A stretch of DNA of 64,000 bases from M3007 sp044226205 (GTDB taxonomy: Bacteria; Bacteroidota; Bacteroidia; Chitinophagales; Saprospiraceae): the NCBI GenBank assembly GCA_044226205.1, contig JBGAHL010000004.1, positions 62,001 to 126,000 on the forward strand. Direction: 5' to 3'. The translations under genes were made by a program, and so were the position numbers. Shown here in pieces: positions 33,213-41,431 of this stretch. Under the pieces are notes generated by a model, which saw only the letters and a program-made list of their open reading frames with translations, searched no databases and was not told the origin of the DNA. Every line of letters starts with the position of its first letter. Within the stretch, counting starts at the first letter, position 1.

Positions 33213-34799
33213 ATGAAACACATTTGTTTTTTAATTCTGCTGAGTATTCCGCTGTTGTTCAGCCACCGCGTATTGGCCCAGCCGGGTTCGCCTGATCCTG
33301 CCTTCGGCAACGTGAACGGACATACCATCACGAATTTTTCGCCAGGCTGGCATTCCAGCTCCGATGGAGTGGCTGTTCAGCCCGACGGGCGCATTCTGGT
33401 TGCCGGCGGCACCTGGGAGCCTTTCGATGCCGGTCTTGAATTGCTGGCCATAGTGCGGTACATGCCCGATGGCTCCCTGGACCCGACATTTGGAACAAGC
33501 GGCAAAAAAACGTTGACGATCAACGATTTATCAATTTTCGCCACCGATATCGCGGTACTTCCCAACGGCCGCATCCTGATCTGCGGCGGCGCCTGGAACG
33601 GCGACGACGAACGGCTGCTGATCGTGCGGCTGAATGCCGACGGCACGCCGGACAATAGTTTTGACGGCGACGGGATGATGACCATCAAGGTCGGAAACCT
33701 GTATCAGGATGCGAACGCCCTGGTCGTTTATCCTGATGGCAAGTTTCTGGTGGGCGGCTATGCCAATGTGAACGGCTATGAAGAAGCGATCGTCCTGCGT
33801 TTCAATGCCAATGGCACGCCTGACATCAGTTTCGGCGGCGGCGACGGCAGAATCAACATGGCCCTTGGCGAAAGTTATTCGGGGGTGGAAAAACTGTTGT
33901 TGCAACCCGACGGCAAGATCATTGCGGCCTGCCATGCGACAGCGGGCGGTTATGAAAAATTTGCGATCCTTCGCCTTTTGCCCAACGGCACACCCGATCC
34001 CACTTTTAGCGGCGACGGTTATAACATGTTCATTATGAGCAACTTCGACAACGAGCCGGAGGCTGTCGGGCTGCAGTCCGATGGAAAGATCGTGATGGTC
34101 GGAGCGTGCAAAATCACCCCTGCCGACAGACGTGTGGCGGCCGTTCGCTTCCTGCCCAACGGTATGCCCGACAATACTTTCGGCAACAACGGTATCGCAC
34201 TGATCGACATCGACGGAGCGTACGAGGGCGCCAATGCGACAGTCGTACAAGCCGATGGTAAAATAGTACTTGGGGGCTACGCCTATGTGAACAACGAATA
34301 TAGTTCAATGATTATCAGACTATTACCGAACGGGCAACTGGATACGGGTTTTGGAGACCAGGGGGTATCCATTCAGAGTATCAGTACGCTGGGCGACTGG
34401 ATCTACGACCTTACGATTCAGCCAGATGGAAAGATCATTACCACAGGATCTGCCTGGTATGATGAGCTTAACCACCTGTTTGTAGCGCGGTTCCAAAACA
34501 ACGTATCGGTCGATACTTTTTTCCCGGGCTCGGTGGCAGACAACATTAAATGCTTTCCCAACCCGACCCGCACCCAGTCGACGCTGAGCATTGAATTGGC
34601 GGAAGCAGGCCGCCTGCTCTCCGTAAAATTGTACGATTTGCAAGGACGATTCATCATGAACCTGCTTTCTCCCGCGCTTTTACCGGCAGGGGAAAACCGC
34701 CTGGCGCTCGAGTTTCCGGCTGAACTTCCCAGGGGGCAATACCTCCTGAGTGTAGAAACCGACTCGGCTTGCCAAATGCTCGCCCTGACGCTGCAATAA
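33213..34799 (+). CDS. T9SS-exported Delta-60 repeat protein
   Basis: A 528-aa secreted protein. The start at 33213 gives MKHICFLILLSIPLLFSHRV and a cleavage site at LAQ. The body holds seven or eight Delta-60 repeats of about 55 residues, each with a PDGKI-VGG or PNGRILICGG strand and a closing DPTFG/DNSFDGDG turn (first repeats at about residues 25-110, last before 440). The final ~80 residues are a T9SS sorting domain (CFPNPTRTQSTLSIEL, SVKLYDLQGRFI, LPRGQYLLSVE). Expected to be surface-exposed; function unknown. It is divergent from the TPR-HTCS gene, which may control it. Confidence 0.9.
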   Translation: MKHICFLILLSIPLLFSHRVLAQPGSPDPAFGNVNGHTITNFSPGWHSSSDGVAVQPDGRILVAGGTWEPFDAGLELLAIVRYMPDGSLDPTFGTSGKKTLTINDLSIFATDIAVLPNGRILICGGAWNGDDERLLIVRLNADGTPDNSFDGDGMMTIKVGNLYQDANALVVYPDGKFLVGGYANVNGYEEAIVLRFNANGTPDISFGGGDGRINMALGESYSGVEKLLLQPDGKIIAACHATAGGYEKFAILRLLPNGTPDPTFSGDGYNMFIMSNFDNEPEAVGLQSDGKIVMVGACKITPADRRVAAVRFLPNGMPDNTFGNNGIALIDIDGAYEGANATVVQADGKIVLGGYAYVNNEYSSMIIRLLPNGQLDTGFGDQGVSIQSISTLGDWIYDLTIQPDGKIITTGSAWYDELNHLFVARFQNNVSVDTFFPGSVADNIKCFPNPTRTQSTLSIELAEAGRLLSVKLYDLQGRFIMNLLSPALLPAGENRLALEFPAELPRGQYLLSVETDSACQMLALTLQ

Positions 34800-34974
34800 C
34801 AGTCTCGCAATTCAATTCAGAACGTCATAGTATCACAAGGGGTCGTCTTCGACAGGAAGGCGGCCCGCTTTTGTTTTATAAAAATAACAGGGTGTTTTTG
34901 CTGCGCAAACTGTGCTAACACATCGCTCGATCTGACAGAAAGCCGATGCTATTTGCCCCAAAAGCCTCATAACA

Positions 34975-34995
34975 GGCTGATACAGCCGTTTTTTT
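34975..34995 (+). terminator. candidate intrinsic terminator
   Basis: GGCTG and CAGCC around a three-base loop are followed by G and seven T on the plus strand, about 175 bp after the Delta-60 gene. The stem is short. The rest of the 296-bp gap to the next gene shows nothing clear. Confidence 0.4.
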
Positions 34996-35095
34996 AAACT
35001 TGCAAAAAAATTTTCAGCCGAACGATAACATGAACTTTACGCTTTTCGATTGTTTTCTTTGCGCCGCGTAACATTCCAGAAGCCGGAGAATTAAA

Positions 35096-38000
35096 TTGAA
35101 AAACAACCTATCGATGTCGACATTCTGTCGCTTGCGTTTTTCTGTGCTATGTTGGCTGCTTTTGGGCCTGTGCGGATGCCTGTCAGCGCAAACACCCGGC
35201 ATCGAGGCCCTCAATATCGAGTCAGGGCTTTCGCAGGGCATGATATTCGACCTCCTGCAAACGCGCGACGGGTTCCTGTGGATCGCCACCAAGGACGGCC
35301 TCAATCGCTACGACGGGTACAATTTTAAAGTGTACAGCAAGAACACGAGGGACTCCTTTTCGCTTTCGGAAAATACGATCACCGTCCTGTTCGAAGACAG
35401 CCGGGGGCTTCTCTGGATCGGCACCGAAAACAACGGAATCAATCTTCTGGACCGGGCCACCGGTCGGTTTCATCACCTCGACCTGACAACGACCCAGCCT
35501 AACTCGAAAAAGATGATGGATGTGTTGAACATCATCGAAACCTCCGACGGCGCGCTGTGGGTCGCTCAGTCTGGGAATTCCATTTACCGCATCGAAATTC
35601 CGAGGGAGTGGAAAGACCGCCGCCCGGACAAGGCCAATCTCAACGCGCTGGTCCGTATCAAAACCTTTTCGCTGCCACCGCCAGCAGACGATTCTGCCCT
35701 GATGTTTCAGCCGATCAGAGGGTTTAGCAGACTGGACGATGGCCATTTGCTGGTCAACAGCCACCGCTATGTTTACCAACTGGACATCCATTCCTTCGCA
35801 ATCACCCAGATGGACATAAAGGTGCCGGCTCCGCGACCGGGTTTTGAAGCGATTACAACGGCTTTGTACGCGGGCAATGACGAATACTGGATTGCCGGCG
35901 ATCAGAACCTGACACATCTTGGGAAGGATCGTTACGAGAACCTGGTTTTTCCGAACATCGTTCTTTATACGCAGGTCAAAGTCGATCGCGCCGGTTTTTG
36001 GTGGTTTATCGCCCAAAACAAGGTTTGGCGCCTTCAACCCGGCAAAGCCCTCAACCCTGCCGTGCCCGATTTTGTTCTTGACCGCGACGTTGCCTCGGTA
36101 TTGCAGGATCGCAATGGCAACATCTGGTTTGGTACGCGCGGTTACGGGTTGCGCAAATGCACCCCGCTGGTGAGTGCCTTTCAGGCAGGTATTACTGGCG
36201 TGAGTATCAACGGATTATGGGAGGATGCCCGGGGGCGCGTTTACGTCAGAATCATCACTACGATTTACTATTACGACGCAGCCACCCGTACCCTGGCCAG
36301 TTCGTCTGCATTTCCGGATGCCCCAAACCGGCAGATGGATATCCTGTTCGGGCCCACAGGCGATAAATGGCTGTTGTGCGGGATTAAGGGAGACAATGAT
36401 GAATCCCAACTTCGGCACTATTCAGCGGACGGGAAGCTGCTTGGTTTTTATTCTTTTAAACACAGCGTTTATCCGAACACCCGATTGTATTCCGATACGG
36501 CGGGTTTTATCTGGATTACCGGTAACGGCGGTCAGCTGGTTCGTTTCGATCTGGCAACCCAGTCTTTCAAAACCTTCGACTACACGCAACTTTTCGAGCA
36601 CCGCAATCCCGCAGCAGTCAGGGCTTTTGCCATCACGGGCGATGCACAGGGTATCTTGTGGATCGGCACGCAATACGGGCTTGTGCGCGCTGAAAAAAGC
36701 GGCGATGACCTGAAATTCTCCTTGTTCGAGCCCAAAAACGACGGCAGTAATTGCCTGGGGTTCGATTTTGTCAATTGCCTCCTGCCCGATCCGCTGGCGC
36801 CCGACAAGGTCTTGTGGATTGGAACCAAAGGCGGCGGACTCGACCGCCTCGACCTTAAAAACAATTATTTTACCCACCTGACCACCGCTCAGGGGCTCCC
36901 CAATGATGTGATCTACGGCGTGTTGCCCGATGCCAACGGCAATCTCTGGTGCAGCACCAACCGGGGCATTGCCCGGCTGTCGCTTCAAAACGTCATTTGG
37001 CCCACTCCCGAGCACCCGGAAAACATTCCCGGGCGGGTTCCGTGCATTACCTACACGCAGGCGGAAGGTTTGCAACACGTCGAATTTAATACCCAGGTTT
37101 TTTATAAAGCGCCGGGGGGCGCCTTGTTGTTTGGCGGTGTCAACGGCCTCAATCGGTTCTTTCCGAAATCCATCGAGCCCGATCAGTCGGCTCCGAAAGT
37201 TGTACTTACCGGCCTGGAAATCAACCATAAAAAACAAATACCCGGTGAGCCAGACTATCTTTTTGACAGTCCTCCCGAGTTTTTGCAAACCATCGAGTTG
37301 AAGTACGACCTGAACAATATTTCCTTCGAATTTGCGGCGCTTGACTTTGGCAACCCTTCCAAAAACCGGTATCGCTATCAGTTAAAAGGACTTGAAAAGG
37401 ACTGGGTAGATGCTGGCAACAGCCACATGGCTCATTATACCCATTTGCCGGCCGGACATTATGTTTTTCGGGTGCAAGGCTGTACGCCCAACGGCATCTG
37501 GAGTGAAAATACGGTGGAAATTTCGCTGGTCATTCATCCTCCTTTCTGGCGGAGCAATGCCGCCTGGCTGTTTTATCTGCTGGTCATTTCCTGGTTGATC
37601 TGGAAGGCTTACCGTTTTCAGGTCAACCGCATCCGGCTGCGCGAACAACTGTTATTTGAACAGCGGGAAACGGAACGTGTACGTGCGCTGGAGAAAGTCA
37701 AAACCAACTTTTTCGCCAATATTACCCATGAATTTCGCACACCGTTGACCCTGATACAGGAGCCGGTGCGCCAATTGATCAAGCACCCCGACGATGCCCG
37801 AAACATCGAGAAACTGCAGTTGATCGACCGCAACAGTCGTCATTTGCTCGAACTGGTGAATCAGTTGCTCGACCTGGCCAAGCTGGAAAGTAAAAGCATG
37901 GGCGTTGATCTGCGCCTGGGCAATTTGTCCGATTTATTGCCCCGGCAAATTGAAAATTTCCAGTCCCTGGCCCTTCAAAAAAACATCCGGCTGCAACTGG

Positions 38001-39211
38001 TCCGCGACGAGGCCATGCCCGCTTTCTTTTTCGACACCGGCAAAGTCGAAACGATCCTGAACAACCTCTTGTCGAACGCCCTGAAATTCACCCCCGAAGG
38101 CGGCGAAGTGACCGTGGAGTACCAGCGTTCCGCTGGCGAAAATGCCGAAAAAGGCGTCGAAATAAAAGTACGTGATACCGGCATCGGCATTCCTTCCGAG
38201 TCCATCGACCGGGTTTTCGACCGGTTTTACCAGGTAGAAAGCACACAAAACAGTTCGGGAACCGGCATCGGACTGGCTCTCTGCCACGAACTGGCGACCC
38301 TGTTGGGCGGCCGGCTCACGGTAAGCAGCCAGCCCGGACAAGGCTCTACCTTCCGTTTGTGGTTGCCGATACAGGACGAGTTCACGCTGCAATCGCCAGC
38401 CTCCGAAGTGCCTGTTCCGCCTGAAAGCCCAACGGCCTTGACGGCGCCAGGTCAAACGGAGCCCTTGCTCGCCCTGGTGATCGAGGACAACCATGAGTTG
38501 CGGGATTTCATCCGCCACTGCCTGTCGGATACCTGGCGGGTAGAAGAAGCCGCCGATGGAACGGAGGGCATACAGAAAGCCATCGAACTGGTGCCCGATA
38601 TCGTGATCTCCGATGTGATGATGCCGGGAGCAAGCGGCTACGAGGTTTGTGCAACATTGAAAAACAATGAAATATGCGCCCACATCCCGGTCATATTGCT
38701 CACGGCGCGCGCAGCAATGGAATCCAAAATACAAGGCTTGCAAGCCGGCGCCGACGACTACCTGAACAAACCTTTCAACGCAGATGAATTGTTGATCAGG
38801 ATGAATAACCTGGTGAGCATTCGGCGAAAACTGATGGAGCGTTTTGCCAGCAGCACAGTGGAAACCGAAGCCCCCCAAATCGACGGATGGAGCGGCCCTG
38901 ACCGGGAATTTATCCGGCGGTTTAGGCAGGTGCTCGAACAGCACCTCGACAACGAAGTAATGGGAGTGGAGGAATTTGCGGTAAAAATGTACGTCAGTCG
39001 TGTGCAACTGCACCGAAAAATGAAAGCCCTCACCGGCAAACCGGCCTCCGATTTTATACGCGACTACCGGCTCGACCGTGCCATGGACCTGTTGCGCAAG
39101 CGGGAGGGCAATGTGACCGAGGTAGCAGCCAGGGTGGGCTTTGTCAACGAGAAATATTTCTCTGTTGTTTTTAAAGAAAAATTTGGGCAGTCGCCCAGCC
39201 AAATCAACTGA
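35096..39211 (+). CDS. propeller-type hybrid two-component system (HTCS) regulator
   Basis: A 1371-aa HTCS. Signal sequence, then two-component-regulator propeller repeats forming a large periplasmic sensor (about 35-740; for example GLSQGMIFDLLQTRDGFLWI, GLLWIGTENNGINLLD, GNIWFGTRGYGLRKC, KVLWIGTKGGGLDRLD), a Y_Y_Y domain (about 745-815, KNRYRYQLKGLEKDWVDAG), a transmembrane helix (about 820-840), HisKA (FFANITHEFRTPLTLIQEP), HATPase (NLLSNALKFT, GTGIGLALC), a receiver (IVISDVMMPGASGYEV) and an AraC-type DNA-binding domain (VEEFAVKMYVSRVQLHRKM). Such proteins usually sense oligosaccharides and switch on polysaccharide utilisation loci, but none is adjacent. The start is TTG at 35096 with GGAG upstream, or ATG at 35114. 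Confidence 0.95.
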   Translation: MKNNLSMSTFCRLRFSVLCWLLLGLCGCLSAQTPGIEALNIESGLSQGMIFDLLQTRDGFLWIATKDGLNRYDGYNFKVYSKNTRDSFSLSENTITVLFEDSRGLLWIGTENNGINLLDRATGRFHHLDLTTTQPNSKKMMDVLNIIETSDGALWVAQSGNSIYRIEIPREWKDRRPDKANLNALVRIKTFSLPPPADDSALMFQPIRGFSRLDDGHLLVNSHRYVYQLDIHSFAITQMDIKVPAPRPGFEAITTALYAGNDEYWIAGDQNLTHLGKDRYENLVFPNIVLYTQVKVDRAGFWWFIAQNKVWRLQPGKALNPAVPDFVLDRDVASVLQDRNGNIWFGTRGYGLRKCTPLVSAFQAGITGVSINGLWEDARGRVYVRIITTIYYYDAATRTLASSSAFPDAPNRQMDILFGPTGDKWLLCGIKGDNDESQLRHYSADGKLLGFYSFKHSVYPNTRLYSDTAGFIWITGNGGQLVRFDLATQSFKTFDYTQLFEHRNPAAVRAFAITGDAQGILWIGTQYGLVRAEKSGDDLKFSLFEPKNDGSNCLGFDFVNCLLPDPLAPDKVLWIGTKGGGLDRLDLKNNYFTHLTTAQGLPNDVIYGVLPDANGNLWCSTNRGIARLSLQNVIWPTPEHPENIPGRVPCITYTQAEGLQHVEFNTQVFYKAPGGALLFGGVNGLNRFFPKSIEPDQSAPKVVLTGLEINHKKQIPGEPDYLFDSPPEFLQTIELKYDLNNISFEFAALDFGNPSKNRYRYQLKGLEKDWVDAGNSHMAHYTHLPAGHYVFRVQGCTPNGIWSENTVEISLVIHPPFWRSNAAWLFYLLVISWLIWKAYRFQVNRIRLREQLLFEQRETERVRALEKVKTNFFANITHEFRTPLTLIQEPVRQLIKHPDDARNIEKLQLIDRNSRHLLELVNQLLDLAKLESKSMGVDLRLGNLSDLLPRQIENFQSLALQKNIRLQLVRDEAMPAFFFDTGKVETILNNLLSNALKFTPEGGEVTVEYQRSAGENAEKGVEIKVRDTGIGIPSESIDRVFDRFYQVESTQNSSGTGIGLALCHELATLLGGRLTVSSQPGQGSTFRLWLPIQDEFTLQSPASEVPVPPESPTALTAPGQTEPLLALVIEDNHELRDFIRHCLSDTWRVEEAADGTEGIQKAIELVPDIVISDVMMPGASGYEVCATLKNNEICAHIPVILLTARAAMESKIQGLQAGADDYLNKPFNADELLIRMNNLVSIRRKLMERFASSTVETEAPQIDGWSGPDREFIRRFRQVLEQHLDNEVMGVEEFAVKMYVSRVQLHRKMKALTGKPASDFIRDYRLDRAMDLLRKREGNVTEVAARVGFVNEKYFSVVFKEKFGQSPSQIN

Positions 39212-39236
39212 AAAAGGCCACTTTTTGCCTTTTTTT
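39211..39236 (+). terminator. intrinsic terminator after the HTCS gene
   Basis: AAAAAGGC (39211-39218) pairs with GCCTTTTT (39227-39234) and runs into further T. It overlaps the last base of the HTCS stop codon. Confidence 0.55.
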
Positions 39237-39548
39237 GCCCATGTAACGTGGTCAAACCTTTTTGAAACGCCAGCAAACCCGCCCGGCGCCGGGCAGTACA
39301 CATCTTTATCCCGGAAGACAAAACTACCCGGTCTCTTCCGGGGTAGGAAGATGAGCAGATTCGGAAAAGACAGCCGTGCCGTCAAGCCGGGAAAGGAGCC
39401 GGAGAACTCCTCAAACGGTTTGGCGACGGAAGTAAATCCGGATTTGCTCCGCCTCTCCCGGAAGAGATTCGAGTGGTTAAAAACCCGGAATTCAAGTTAG
39501 TCCCAGTTTACAGAAGTCAAAAGACTGCTTGATTTTAGGCCAACAAAT
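39237..39548. other. intergenic region with hairpins and a possible 49-aa frame
   Basis: Between convergent genes. CCCGGAAGA (39310-39318) pairs with TCTTCCGGG (39334-39342), and CCCGGAAGAG recurs at 39458-39467. An ATG at 39351 preceded by AGGA opens a 49-codon basic frame (MSRFGKDSRAVKPGKEPENS...) ending at 39500. I regard the frame as weak; the region could encode a small RNA or nothing. Confidence 0.25.
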
Positions 39549-39582
39549 AAAAACGGGCGCGAAAAGTCGCGCCCGTTTTTTT
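39549..39582. terminator. bidirectional intrinsic terminator (serS side)
   Basis: ACGGGCGCG (39553-39561) pairs with CGCGCCCGT (39568-39576), with an A-run on the left and a T-run on the right, so it can stop transcription from both strands. It lies 30 bp after the serS stop codon on the minus strand. Confidence 0.8.
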
Positions 39583-39609
39583 ATGTCCGTTCTGAAATCG
39601 AAAGCCGTA

Positions 39610-40890
39610 TCAACGGATCATTTTGAAACCCGTGTATTTCCAAAGCGCTTTTGGAATGCGGATTCCTTCCGGCGTCTGGTTGTTTTCCAGCAAGGCCGCC
39701 ACGATACGCGCCAGCGCCAGTGCGGAGCCGTTCAGGGTGTGGGTGAGCTGGATTTTTCCGTCGGCATCGCGGAAGCGGGATTTTAGGCGGTTGGATTGGA
39801 AGGTTTCGAAATTGGACACCGAACTCACTTCCAGCCAGCGTTTCTGGGCAGCCGACCAAACTTCAAAATCGAAGGTTTTGGCCGAGGCAAAACCCATGTC
39901 GCCGCCGCAGAGCAACAGGATGCGGTAGGGCAGCTCGAGTTTTGCCATCAGTCGCGACACATGGCGCAGCATGTCCTGGTGTGCCTTGTTCGAGCGGTCG
40001 GGGTGTTCGATGTGAACGATCTCCACTTTGTCGAACTGGTGCACCCGGTTCAGGCCGCGCACGTGAGCGCCCCAGGCGCCGGCCTCCCGGCGGAAGCAGG
40101 GGGTGTAGGCCGTCATTTTAATCGGCAGCGATTTTTCGGGAATAATATCGTCGCGTACGATGTTGGTGACCGGGACCTCGGCCGTGGGGATGAGGTAAAG
40201 ATTGTCGACCGTGCAATGATACATCTGACCCTCTTTGTCGGGCAACTGGCCGGTGCCGCGCGCCGAATCTTCATTGACCAGGTGCGGCGGAATAATTTCT
40301 TCGTACCCGGCTTTTACCGCTTCATCGAGGAAAAACTGGATGAGCGCGCGTTGCAAACGGGCGCCCTGGCCACGGTACACGGGGAAGCCTGCGCCGGTAA
40401 GTTTCACGCCCAGTTCGAGGTCGAAAAGGTTGTATTTTTTGGCGAGGTCCCAGTGTGCGAGCGCATCTTCCGGGAGTTCGGGAAAGGGTTTGTTCCAGGC
40501 TTTGTAGACCTTGTTGTCGTCGGGTGTTTTACCCTTGGGCACGCTGTTTTGAGGGCAATTAGGCACGCTCAGCAGGAGGTTGTCGAGCTCGGCGGCCAGC
40601 GATCGTTGCCGGTCTTCCAGGTTTTTGATCGATTCTTTCATATTCAAAACCTGGGCGCGGAGCGCTTCTGCCTGGTCTTTTTTGCCCTGGGCCATGAGTT
40701 GGCCGATTTCTTTCGACAGGCGGTTGCTTTCCGCCAGGGTATCGTCCAGTTCTTTCTGACAGGCCTTGCGCTGATCGTCGGTTTTGATAATCTGGTCGAT
40801 GACCTTGAGTTGGGCGGCCGACCAGTTGCGTTTGCGCAAACCGTTCAGGATGCGCCTTTTTTCTTCACGGATAACTTTAAGCTGGAGCAT
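39610..40890 (-). CDS. serS: seryl-tRNA synthetase
   Basis: A 426-aa class II aminoacyl-tRNA synthetase that charges tRNA-Ser. The N-terminal long coiled-coil tRNA-binding arm spans about 1-105 (QKELDDTLAESNRLSKEIGQ). Motif 2 is CFRREAGAWGAHVRGLNRVH, with HQFDKVE following; motif 3 is THTLNGSALALARIVAALLE. The serine-site TAEVPVTN is present. Length and order match the bacterial enzyme. It is divergent from rho, with 541 bp between them, and ends at a strong terminator. Confidence 0.97.
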   Translation of the reverse strand: MLQLKVIREEKRRILNGLRKRNWSAAQLKVIDQIIKTDDQRKACQKELDDTLAESNRLSKEIGQLMAQGKKDQAEALRAQVLNMKESIKNLEDRQRSLAAELDNLLLSVPNCPQNSVPKGKTPDDNKVYKAWNKPFPELPEDALAHWDLAKKYNLFDLELGVKLTGAGFPVYRGQGARLQRALIQFFLDEAVKAGYEEIIPPHLVNEDSARGTGQLPDKEGQMYHCTVDNLYLIPTAEVPVTNIVRDDIIPEKSLPIKMTAYTPCFRREAGAWGAHVRGLNRVHQFDKVEIVHIEHPDRSNKAHQDMLRHVSRLMAKLELPYRILLLCGGDMGFASAKTFDFEVWSAAQKRWLEVSSVSNFETFQSNRLKSRFRDADGKIQLTHTLNGSALALARIVAALLENNQTPEGIRIPKALWKYTGFKMIR

Positions 40891-41431
40891 GGTATAAATG
40901 CAGGTGTAGGCTGTTTTTTTGATGGTTACAGGGTCTGCTTAACATGTCCGGCAAGTTTGCCGGCAACAAATCAGACCGATTATTCGTTATAAATGCCGCA
41001 CAGTTTGAATTCGTTCCGAAGCGTTAAAACCGATGGTGTCCGGCGGCATAAAAAAGTGCGGCAAGATAGCGTGAATTTGAAAACCGGTTTATCTTTGCCC
41101 CGTTCAATTCTCTGCCGGCCAGCAAGTGCCGACTCCACATCTTTTCCGATTCCACTGGATTTTCCCACTTTTCAGGCGTTGATTTTTGGTGTAAGCGTGG
41201 CTGCCCCGTGGTAATTTATTGATGTGTTATTCATCCCTTTTCCGAAAGAAACTCCCCGTTTAAAAACCTAGACCCCGGACTTTGCCCATTTGCACGGCTG
41301 ATTTTTCTCCCGCTCGCATTCCTTGCCGACATACCGTCCGCACAATGTCCACCCCGCAAGTTTCTAAGCACACCGCTCGATATTCAACCTAAGTATTTGA
41401 AATTCCAATTATCCCAATTTATTTGCCTGTC
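40891..41431. other. 541-bp region between serS and rho (probable rho leader)
   Basis: No gene is seen. A TATCTTTG -7-like element at 41090-41097 faces rho and would give a leader of about 330 nt. The downstream part is C- and T-rich and poor in structure, as expected for a transcript with Rho-loading sites, which fits autoregulation of rho by attenuation known in other bacteria. CCGGCAAGTTTGCCGG (about 40950-40965) is a small hairpin near serS. Confidence 0.4.
41090..41097 (+). promoter_or_regulatory. candidate rho promoter -7 element TATCTTTG
   Basis: Exact match to TAnnTTTG about 335 bp upstream of the rho ATG. No convincing -33 TTTG at 18-21 bp. Confidence 0.4.

Noticed and set aside
35096..39211. 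Polysaccharide utilisation locus around the HTCS regulator
   Set aside because: No SusC/SusD pair or glycoside hydrolase cluster lies within reach on either side; the GH25 lysozyme at 43.8 kb is not of that kind.
37934..39385. 483-codon minus-strand frame across the end of the HTCS gene
   Set aside because: Antisense of kinase, receiver and AraC domains with conserved motifs.
39351..39500. 49-codon frame after the HTCS gene
   Set aside because: It has an AGGA before the ATG, but the basic, polar sequence has no homologue I know and the region is full of hairpins. Recorded only within the intergenic feature.
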